NCBI GenBank assembly: GCA_028291545.1
Contig: JAQGHR010000052.1
Location: forward strand, 1 to 64,000
Source of the DNA: Planctomycetota bacterium
GTDB taxonomy: Bacteria > Planctomycetota > Planctomycetia > Isosphaerales > Isosphaeraceae
DNA length: 64,000 nucleotides
Direction: 5' to 3'
Below, one piece after another: positions 58,278 through 64,000 of the stretch (position 1 is its first letter; each line of letters opens with the position of its first letter). Below the pieces are notes generated by a model that was not told where the DNA came from, made no database searches, and saw only the letters and a list, made by a program, of their open reading frames with translations. The position numbers were made by a program, and so were the translations under genes.

Positions 58278-59018
58278 ATGGGCCGGTCGCATGATGAGTT
58301 CGTCAAGTACCCGAGGACACCCCACCTCTTCGGCTCCAGGGGCACGGACGACGACAAGCACATGGGCGAGGCCGAGTCGCTGCGCTTCGTCGCCGACAGG
58401 TCGCTAATCGTGGAAGAGAAGATCGACGGGACGAACGTCGGCCTCCACTTCACGGCGGGCGGGGCGATGGCCCTCCAGTGCCGGGGTCACCTCATCACCG
58501 AGGGCATGCACCCGCAGTACGACCTCTTCAAGCAATGGGCCTCCGTCAAGCGACCCGTGCTGGAGGATCGGCTGGGCGATCAGTTCATCCTGTTCGGCGA
58601 GTGGCTCTACGCCCGGCACTCGATCCACTATCATCGGCTCCCGCACTACTTCTTCGAGTTCGACATCTACCACAAGGAGGCCGGGGCGTTCCTCAGCCTG
58701 GATCGACGGCTCGGCTTGCTGGAGGGGACAGGGATCCGGACTGTGCCCGTGCTGCACACCGGGGCGACCGACCGGGCACGGCTGGAGGCGATGATCGGTC
58801 GTTCGCACTTCGACGGCCGGTTCGAGGATCCTCTGACCGGGCGGATCGACGAGCGGATGGAGGGGCTCTACCTCCGAACCGAGGCGGGCGGCGTGGTGAC
58901 CGGGCGGGCGAAGTTCGTCCGGCCCGAGTTCGTGGAGAAGGTGAAGCGCAGCGCCCACTGGCAGTACCGGGCGATGACGCCCAACCACCTGGAAGACGGG
59001 GCGGACCTCTGGTCATGA
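58278..59018 (+). CDS. ATP-dependent RNA ligase family protein
   Basis: A 246-residue nucleotidyltransferase. Motif I is [11 protein letters not shown] with the lysine to be adenylylated at position 48. Later come [13 protein letters not shown] (motif III), [12 protein letters not shown] (motif IV) and AKFVRPEF (motif V). The N-terminal [11 protein letters not shown] is typical of a bacterial RNA-ligase group. It lacks the C-terminal domains of DNA ligases. Its stop overlaps the next start as ATGA, so it is translationally coupled to the end-healing enzyme. Together they would rejoin broken RNAs such as nuclease-cut tRNA. Confidence 0.88.
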   Translation: MGRSHDEFVKYPRTPHLFGSRGTDDDKHMGEAESLRFVADRSLIVEEKIDGTNVGLHFTAGGAMALQCRGHLITEGMHPQYDLFKQWASVKRPVLEDRLGDQFILFGEWLYARHSIHYHRLPHYFFEFDIYHKEAGAFLSLDRRLGLLEGTGIRTVPVLHTGATDRARLEAMIGRSHFDGRFEDPLTGRIDERMEGLYLRTEAGGVVTGRAKFVRPEFVEKVKRSAHWQYRAMTPNHLEDGADLWS

Positions 59019-60142
59019 ACTGGGACGACCTATCACGGGCCTCGCTCGAAGACACCGTGGCCTGGGCCGGGGAACAGCCCTGGTGCCGGGCGATGGCCGC
59101 TTGCGGTCAGGATGCCGGCTGGCATTCCGAGGGGGATGTCTGGACCCACACGAAGATGGTCTGCGCCCAGTTGCCGGAGCTTGACGGCTGGGCGGAAATC
59201 ACCCCGCACGAGCGGACGATCCTGACCTTCACGGCCCTGTTCCACGACTCGGGGAAGCCGCTCACCTCGCAGGTCGATCCGGCCACCGGTCGGATCACGT
59301 CCCCCAAGCACGCCTTGAAGGGGGAGCACCTGTGCCGGTCGGCGTTGCGAGACCTGGGCTGCGACCTGGCGACCCGAGAGGAGGTCGCCCGGCTGGTCCG
59401 GTTCCACGGCCGCCCGGCGTTCCTCCTCGAAAAGCCCGACCCGGCCCACGAGATCGTCTCCCTCTCCTGGCTCATGAGCAACAAGTTGCTCTACCTGTTC
59501 GCCCTGGCCGACACCCGAGGCCGCAGGACGGCCGAGATGGGGCGACCCGAGGAGGATCTGCAACTCTGGAGGGCGGTCGCCGAGGAGAATGGGTGCTTCG
59601 ACGGGCCGTACCGATTCGCCAACGATCACGCCCGATTCCTCTTCTACCGACGGCAGGAGCCGAACCTCCACTACGTCCCCTTCGAGGACTACCGCTGCAC
59701 GGTGACGATGATGTCGGGCCTGCCCGGCAGCGGCAAGGACTCGTGGCTGGCCGGGAACCGGCCCGACCTCCCCGTGGTCTCGCTGGATGAAGTCCGGTGC
59801 GACCTGGAGATCGAGGCGACCGAGGATCAGGGCGAGGTCATCCAGGTGGCCCGAGAGCGCTGCCGTGAACGGATGCGGTCGGGGCGGTCGTTCGCCTTCA
59901 ACGCCACGAACCTGCTGCGGCGGACCCGCCAGCGATGGATCGACCTATTCGCCGACTACAGCGCCCGCATCGAGATCGTGTACGTCGAGCCGCCCTTGCC
60001 GGTCATCCTCGACCAGAACAGGCGACGTGGACGCCCGGTCCCCGAGAGCGTCATCCGGGGCCTTGCGGAGAAGTGCGAACCGCCGACGATCACGGAGGCT
60101 CACGGCCTGCTGTTCGTTGGGAATCGGGAGAAACGACGATGA
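59015..60142 (+). CDS. HD-Pnk-type RNA/DNA end-healing enzyme
   Basis: A 375-residue fusion. The N-terminal HD phosphohydrolase domain shows LFHDSGKP (HD at 77-78) with further His at about 44, 99 and 131. The C-terminal polynucleotide kinase has P-loop [10 protein letters not shown] (about 234-243), SLDEVR and FNATNL. A protein of exactly this design, HD-Pnk of Runella slithyformis, is known to remove 2',3'-cyclic or 3'-phosphates and to phosphorylate 5'-OH ends. Coupled to the RNA ligase, it makes a complete heal-and-seal pair. Ligase-coupled copies occur in other bacteria. Confidence 0.88.
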   Translation: MNWDDLSRASLEDTVAWAGEQPWCRAMAACGQDAGWHSEGDVWTHTKMVCAQLPELDGWAEITPHERTILTFTALFHDSGKPLTSQVDPATGRITSPKHALKGEHLCRSALRDLGCDLATREEVARLVRFHGRPAFLLEKPDPAHEIVSLSWLMSNKLLYLFALADTRGRRTAEMGRPEEDLQLWRAVAEENGCFDGPYRFANDHARFLFYRRQEPNLHYVPFEDYRCTVTMMSGLPGSGKDSWLAGNRPDLPVVSLDEVRCDLEIEATEDQGEVIQVARERCRERMRSGRSFAFNATNLLRRTRQRWIDLFADYSARIEIVYVEPPLPVILDQNRRRGRPVPESVIRGLAEKCEPPTITEAHGLLFVGNREKRR

Positions 60143-60191
60143 CGGGAGGACGGCGGGGTCTGGGGCTGGAAGTCGCCGACCCGAGCGGCGT

Positions 60192-61139
60192 TCAAACCCG
60201 GTCGAACCGGGTCAGGATGCCCTCGATGGCGTCGGCGTGGATCCGCCACGATTCGGACGAGTAGCCGCCCGAGAGCACCATCGCCACGGGGATGCCCCGT
60301 TCACGGGCCGTGGTGACGACGAGCAGGTCACGCTCGGCCAGGTCGGCCTGCGTCAGCCGATAGCGGGCCAGCGGGTCGCCGACGAACGGGTCCGAGCCGG
60401 CGTTGTAGACCACGAGGTCGGGCCGCACGGCATCCAGCGCACCGGGCAGCGTGTCCCGGACGATCCCCAGGTACTCGGCGCCGGTCAGACCGGGGCCGAC
60501 CGGCAGCGGGAAGTCCTCCGGCTCCTTGCGGGCCGGGAAGATGTCCCGCTCGTAGAGGTCGTAGATGGACGCCCAGTCCCAGCCGTGGAAGACGGCGGCC
60601 GTGCCGTTGCCCTGGTGGGCGTCCAGGTCCACGACCAGCACCCGCCCGACATTGCCCTCGTCGTGCAGCAGCATCACGGCCAGGGGCACGTCGGCGTACA
60701 CGCAGAACCCGGCGCCCCAGGCGGAGGCCGCATGGTGGTAGCCGCCGCCGAGGTTGACGGCGATCCCGTGCTCCAGGGCCAGCCGACATGCCAGGATCGT
60801 GCCGCCGGTTGCGAATCTCATCGGGCGGAGGATCCGCCAGTCGATCACCCACCCCGGCAGCCGGCCGACGATCGGAACTTCCAGGACGCCGGCGAGCACA
60901 TCGGGGCGGCGCAGGGAGTCCAGGTAAGCGGGCGTGTGCAGCTTCACGAGGTCTCGGCGACCGACCGGTCGGGGTCGCAGGAAGTCCCGTGGGCGGCGCA
61001 GGCCACGGGCGACCAGGGCATCGTGGATGCGGCGATACTTCTGGCCGTCGAAAGGGTGAAGCCGCTCTAGGCCGAAGGCGGTGACGTTGTACGCCGGATG
61101 GTAAACGATCCGGCATTGATGTCCCTTCGTCTCGTCCAT
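60192..61139 (-). CDS. Histone-deacetylase-like amidohydrolase
   Basis: A 315-residue zinc deacetylase of the bacterial HDAC/acetoin-utilisation group. GGGYHHA (about 142-148), the zinc ligands in DLDAHQGNGT (about 189-198), SDP in YNAGSDPF and the substrate-loop GGYSSES at the end are all present. Substrates of bacterial members include acetylpolyamines and acetylated proteins. HPFDGQKYRRI near the N-terminus is typical of the HDAC11-like branch. It converges with the end-healing gene. One of the palindromes (61165) lies 26 bases before its start. Confidence 0.9.
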   Translation of the reverse strand: MDETKGHQCRIVYHPAYNVTAFGLERLHPFDGQKYRRIHDALVARGLRRPRDFLRPRPVGRRDLVKLHTPAYLDSLRRPDVLAGVLEVPIVGRLPGWVIDWRILRPMRFATGGTILACRLALEHGIAVNLGGGYHHAASAWGAGFCVYADVPLAVMLLHDEGNVGRVLVVDLDAHQGNGTAAVFHGWDWASIYDLYERDIFPARKEPEDFPLPVGPGLTGAEYLGIVRDTLPGALDAVRPDLVVYNAGSDPFVGDPLARYRLTQADLAERDLLVVTTARERGIPVAMVLSGGYSSESWRIHADAIEGILTRFDRV

Positions 61140-61164
61140 GGGAACATTCTACCAGACCGACCGA

Positions 61165-61177
61165 TTTCGGCCCGAAA
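61165..61177. promoter_or_regulatory. 13-bp palindrome, copy 1
   Basis: TTTCGGCCCGAAA, perfectly symmetrical about the central C, between the divergent HDAC-like gene and the 61329 gene. Similar sites follow at 61995, 63256 and 63669. Confidence 0.5.
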
Positions 61178-61328
61178 GCGGGGCGAGCCCGTCGAAGTTC
61201 GCCCCGTCGCACGATTATCAACGACCAGGAGGACGAGGGCCTTTACTCGGTGTGACCGTTTGGTATGTTCATGTCACCTCCGACGGTGGAGGGGATCAAG
61301 GACGATCAACGAGACAGGAGACAGCATC

Positions 61329-61838
61329 ATGGACGTGCACAACCGCAACTCGGCCATCCTGGGGGACGATCGTATCGCCTCCGAACTCCGCAGCCTCCGC
61401 AACGCCGGGCGGCGGGCGAACCGATTGGCGAAGCACCGCTTCCACATCCACCGTGGCGCCTACCGAGCCAAGGGCAAGCGGATCGTCGTCTTCGGGAACG
61501 ACGGCTTCGTCATCGACGAGCGATCCCGCCGTGAAGTGGCCGATGTCATGGACGCTGCGAGGCGGTCGGGACTGACACCCGAGGAATTCGGCCTGTGCGA
61601 CGAGGGCTACACCTGGACGCTGGTCCTTAACGGCGTGGACGGGGGTCCGATCAACCGCATGTTGCCCCGGCTCGCCCTGGGACTGTCGGCGTCGTGGCTG
61701 CGGGCCTCCGGCCTGAAAGTTCCGATCGAGATGTCCTCCCACCATTGGGGCGGGCCGCAAACGATCACAGAGGTCGAACGAGCGGCTATGGTTCCGACGG
61801 ATGCTGATACGCCGGTTATGCAGACATCGCCAAACTGA
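61329..61838 (+). CDS. Hypothetical protein, 169 residues
   Basis: A soluble protein without signal peptide. The first part is basic (LRNAGRRANRLAKHRFHIHRG), followed by an alpha/beta stretch KRIVVFGNDGFVIDERSRRE and MDAARRSGLTPEEFGL. No family recognised. AGGAG lies eight bases before ATG 61329, which decides the start. It has its own promoter region with a palindrome. Confidence 0.65.
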   Translation: MDVHNRNSAILGDDRIASELRSLRNAGRRANRLAKHRFHIHRGAYRAKGKRIVVFGNDGFVIDERSRREVADVMDAARRSGLTPEEFGLCDEGYTWTLVLNGVDGGPINRMLPRLALGLSASWLRASGLKVPIEMSSHHWGGPQTITEVERAAMVPTDADTPVMQTSPN

Positions 61839-61994
61839 GTGATGAGACCGGTCCGGGCTGGCCGCCGAGTCATCGTGCTCGCCAGCCCGGCTTCTCGATC
61901 AATGCGGGACGAGGACGAGCGTCGAGGGATTCCTCGGGACCGACGACCAGCCGACGTGATGCAGCGGCAAGGTCCGGATCTTCAACGCCGCCGG

Positions 61995-62007
61995 TTTCGA
62001 CCCGAAA
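61995..62007. promoter_or_regulatory. 13-bp palindrome, copy 2
   Basis: TTTCGACCCGAAA, one mismatch from the copy at 61165, about 95 bases upstream of the 62101 start. Confidence 0.45.
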
Positions 62008-62100
62008 GTGGACATCCCCAATACGCCGATGCCTCGCACCGTCATCTGCATCGACCTGTTGTTCAGGTCGATTTCGACCACAAAGCGGGAGGAGGGCAAG

Positions 62101-63207
62101 ATGTCCGACAGGCTTCCGCTGATCAGAGAGTTCCACGGGACGAGATCCTTCGGGACGAAGGAGAACCTCGTCCTCCAGGAGGAGAAGGCGGCGGAACTCT
62201 ACCGAACGCTCGAACCCGAGGAGGCACGGGAACTCGCCCGGAGCGCCCTCGTGTCCTTCGACCCCAGCAAGTCCGGCGGCACGGAAGAGATCCTGCGCAA
62301 CCTGGCCTGCCTCCGACCCGGAACCCTGGACGAGTTCCATTCAACCCTGGTCGGTCTGGGCATCTTCTACCCGCCCGTGATCTACCAGGGCGGCTCCACC
62401 GAGGTCGTCGCACGGATCCTCGACGGACTGCCCGGCGAGAATCCGGACCACATGCTCCTCGCCCTGGCCTGGATCGGCGGCGACGGGGTGCGGGACGCCT
62501 TCCGAAGCTGGCGGGATGCTCCGCCCGGATGGGCCTCCGGTCTCCACATCCCGCCCCATCGGTATGCGGAACAGGCGGGCTGGGAACTGACGGGCGAAGG
62601 CACACGGCGAGACCTCTTCGTTCGGACCTGCCATCCTCTCGTGCAGCCGGGCGACGAGGTGAGGGATGCGGGCATCGCCGGGGTCGTGGCCGATCATGAG
62701 GAGACGTGCCGCTGGTGCGACCGGGGCATGACCACGCTGCTCGACCTGGACCTCGCCTCCCCGGCCCTGGCGTACCTCGGCCTGGGAGGCCGTCGCCTCC
62801 GGATCGCCACCTGCGACGTTTGCACCTGCTACGGGACGGTGTTCACCGACATCGACATGGACGGCGGGTCGTCGTGGCACGAGGGCAACCGGAAGCCGGG
62901 CTACCTGCCCGATGGCACGGCCGATTGGCCCCGGATGAGGCACGACAGCCTCGGCTTCGGCGACGAGCCACGCCCCTGGCTCGAAGCGGCGGACTGGCTC
63001 GTGCCGGGCGTCCGCTTCTCGCAGGTCGGGGGATATCCGACCTGGATCCAGGACGCCGAATATCCTTGCTGCCCTAGCTGCGATCGGGCGATGCCATTCG
63101 TTGCCCAGATCTCCAACGACGACTGGGACGAGTACGCCGAGGGAATCCACTACATGTTCGTTTGCCGTGATTGCGGTGTGGCGGCCACCAGCTATCAGCA
63201 GAGTTGA
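62101..63207 (+). CDS. Cys-rich hypothetical protein with DUF1963-like C-terminus
   Basis: A 368-residue cytoplasmic protein. The N-terminal third is helical (LRNLACLRPGTLDEF, VARILDGLPGENPDHML). The centre has CRWCDRG and CDVCTCYG, and the C-terminal region QVGGYPTWIQDAEYPCCPSC with YMFVCRDCG resembles the ending of DUF1963/YwqG proteins, where HQ-GGYP-W-QD is a hallmark. Several CxxC pairs suggest a zinc site. A very strong GGAGGAGGG-like site before ATG 62101 decides the start. The domain link is an impression, not proven. Confidence 0.62.
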   Translation: MSDRLPLIREFHGTRSFGTKENLVLQEEKAAELYRTLEPEEARELARSALVSFDPSKSGGTEEILRNLACLRPGTLDEFHSTLVGLGIFYPPVIYQGGSTEVVARILDGLPGENPDHMLLALAWIGGDGVRDAFRSWRDAPPGWASGLHIPPHRYAEQAGWELTGEGTRRDLFVRTCHPLVQPGDEVRDAGIAGVVADHEETCRWCDRGMTTLLDLDLASPALAYLGLGGRRLRIATCDVCTCYGTVFTDIDMDGGSSWHEGNRKPGYLPDGTADWPRMRHDSLGFGDEPRPWLEAADWLVPGVRFSQVGGYPTWIQDAEYPCCPSCDRAMPFVAQISNDDWDEYAEGIHYMFVCRDCGVAATSYQQS

Positions 63208-63255
63208 GGCGATCCCGATGGACCGATTCGTGAGAGCGTCGCAGCCGCAGGAGAG

Positions 63256-63268
63256 TTTCGGCCCAAAA
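63256..63268. promoter_or_regulatory. 13-bp palindrome, copy 3 (degenerate)
   Basis: TTTCGGCCCAAAA, one mismatch from the perfect form, about 60 bases upstream of the ribbon-helix-helix gene at 63329. Confidence 0.4.
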
Positions 63269-63328
63269 TCGGGATTACCCGCCGGGATTGTGCCATGAAA
63301 CATGGAGCGTTGCGACTATATTATTGCG

Positions 63329-63544
63329 ATGGCACGCACGGCGAATCCCAACACTGAGAAGCTCACCAGGCAGGTGATGTTCATGCTGCAACCCTCGCTC
63401 TACGCCGAGTTCGAGGGGAAGTGCCGGTCGCAGTACAGGACCGTCTCCGAGGTGCTCCGGGGCATGATCCTGGAATTCGTGCGTGAGGGAACGGATAATA
63501 GCGAGGCCGAGTCCGACGACGGTCACGGCAAGGAATCGAGGTGA
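63329..63544 (+). CDS. Ribbon-helix-helix-like (CopG-type) small protein
   Basis: A 71-residue protein with the layout of RHH regulators: a strand TRQVMFMLQPSLYAEFEG, then helices ending SEVLRGMILEFV, and an acidic tail. Plasmid CopG proteins are of this size and repress the replication gene that follows. Here the stop overlaps the GTG start of the next gene as GTGA, so both are translationally coupled. ATG 63329 is preferred over an upstream start at 63302. Confidence 0.65.
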   Translation: MARTANPNTEKLTRQVMFMLQPSLYAEFEGKCRSQYRTVSEVLRGMILEFVREGTDNSEAESDDGHGKESR

Positions 63545-64000
63545 ATGGATTGTCGCAGCATGGAAGCGTCTCGGCGTGCAAGGCACCAAGGAAGGCGGTC
63601 TGGAAGAAGACGAGAAAACGTAGGGACACGCCCCAGGCGTGGCTCAGGCGGCTGACCTGCCCGTTCGATTTCGGCCTGAAAGTCACGACGACCGACCCAA
63701 AGACGAAGAAGTCGTCCTCGCACCCGGTGCATTGCAACCGGAACCGGGACATCCTGGCGGCATTCCGGGACGACCGCCGCTGGAGGTACGTCGATCGCCT
63801 GAACAACGAGATGCTGGACGCCCACTGGGACGGCGACGAGACGTTCTACTTGACGGGTGCCGGGTCGTCGAAGTGCGCCCTGGCCCTCTTCAACTTCGAC
63901 ATCGACTGCCACGCCTCCGGCTCGCCCGAGGGTGCATCCGAGGCTGCCGAGTACCTCAAGGCCAACTTCTTCCTCGACCTCTACCACGAGCCGTCCACGA
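63541..64000 (+). CDS. Partial gene, possible replication protein with primase-like motif
   Basis: An open frame from GTG 63541 to the window edge, 153 codons without a stop and with normal codon use; the 3' end lies outside. The N-terminus is basic (APRKAVWKKTRKRRD). Later SKCALALFNFDIDCHASG shows a hydrophobic strand ending in D-x-D, as in archaeo-eukaryotic-primase-type replication proteins, followed by EYLKANFFLDLYHEPST. That similarity is weak but fits the coupled RHH gene. It may be a plasmid initiator or an unrelated protein; the missing part decides. Confidence 0.6.
   Translation, partial: MNGLSQHGSVSACKAPRKAVWKKTRKRRDTPQAWLRRLTCPFDFGLKVTTTDPKTKKSSSHPVHCNRNRDILAAFRDDRRWRYVDRLNNEMLDAHWDGDETFYLTGAGSSKCALALFNFDIDCHASGSPEGASEAAEYLKANFFLDLYHEPST
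63669..63681. repeat. 13-bp palindrome, copy 4, inside coding sequence
   Basis: TTTCGGCCTGAAA, one mismatch from the perfect form, within the partial gene. Being in a coding frame it could be chance. Confidence 0.3.

Noticed and set aside
1-64000. CRISPR array
   Set aside because: No regularly spaced repeat series of 25-40 bp occurs; the tandem repeats found are pairs of 15 and 24 bp.
1-64000. Insertion sequence or transposase
   Set aside because: No frame shows a DDE, HUH or serine-recombinase motif and no terminal inverted repeats with target duplications were seen.

Overview
The window is GC-rich bacterial DNA with the character of a planctomycete, probably of the Isosphaeraceae/Gemmataceae kind. 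Clues are a twin-arginine DUF1501 protein, many exported proteins of unknown function, very large multi-PAS hybrid histidine kinases, and long intergenic stretches between short operons. This placement is inferred from gene content; no rRNA or core marker is present. The content is mostly accessory: an anti-phage system, metal resistance, RNA repair, repeated leaders, duplicated genes and two gene fragments. The last 700 bp show a ribbon-helix-helix gene overlapping a larger gene that runs off the edge, which resembles a plasmid copy-control/replication pair. A megaplasmid or a large integrated island is therefore plausible.

Layout. 0-3 kb: acyl desaturase, DUF1501 protein, tRNA-Arg(UCU). 3-9 kb: a ribosome-recycling-factor paralogue, cupin, DEDDh exonuclease, zinc-ribbon protein, two tiny genes, an exported nitrilase-family hydrolase, and a DUF3006 gene coupled to a ComEC-like beta-lactamase-fold hydrolase. 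9-14 kb: Kiwa genes kwaA-kwaB of low GC, downstream of an exonuclease VII pair (the large subunit carries an added DUF5710-like domain) and an EEP-family nuclease. 14-22 kb: two convergent hybrid histidine kinases. 22-29 kb: an XRE regulator facing a 273-bp leader that is repeated 4.5 kb away in front of a second, unrelated membrane-protein gene. 29-31 kb: a ClpX-like ATPase lacking the zinc domain, and two exported or membrane proteins. 32-35 kb: three nearly identical 44-48-residue peptides, two lying upstream of a VKOR-thioredoxin oxidase gene and flanking a PrsW-type intramembrane protease. 35-43 kb: PAS protein, HPr, a third hybrid kinase, zinc alcohol dehydrogenase, Mg2+ P-type ATPase. 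43-49 kb: copper handling (Gly/Tyr-rich exported protein, Cu P-type ATPase, Csp-like copper store, 26-cysteine exported protein, another Cys-containing exported protein), each unit ending in strong hairpins. 49-54.6 kb: second ClpX-like ATPase, MarR regulator, SDR, aldo/keto reductase, SDR fragment, alpha/beta hydrolase. 54.6-57 kb: two exported proteins. 57-61 kb: metallophosphoesterase, RNA ligase and HD-polynucleotide kinase (RNA end-healing and sealing), then a histone-deacetylase-like amidohydrolase. 61-64 kb: unknown genes with a recurring 13-bp palindrome, then the putative copy-control/replication pair.

The most unusual items are the peptide/oxidase/protease locus, the duplicated leader with tandem 15-bp repeats beside an XRE gene, the two ClpX-like genes sharing a leader hairpin, and the ribosome-recycling-factor paralogue beside a tRNA gene. 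All function statements come from reading motifs; no database search was run.
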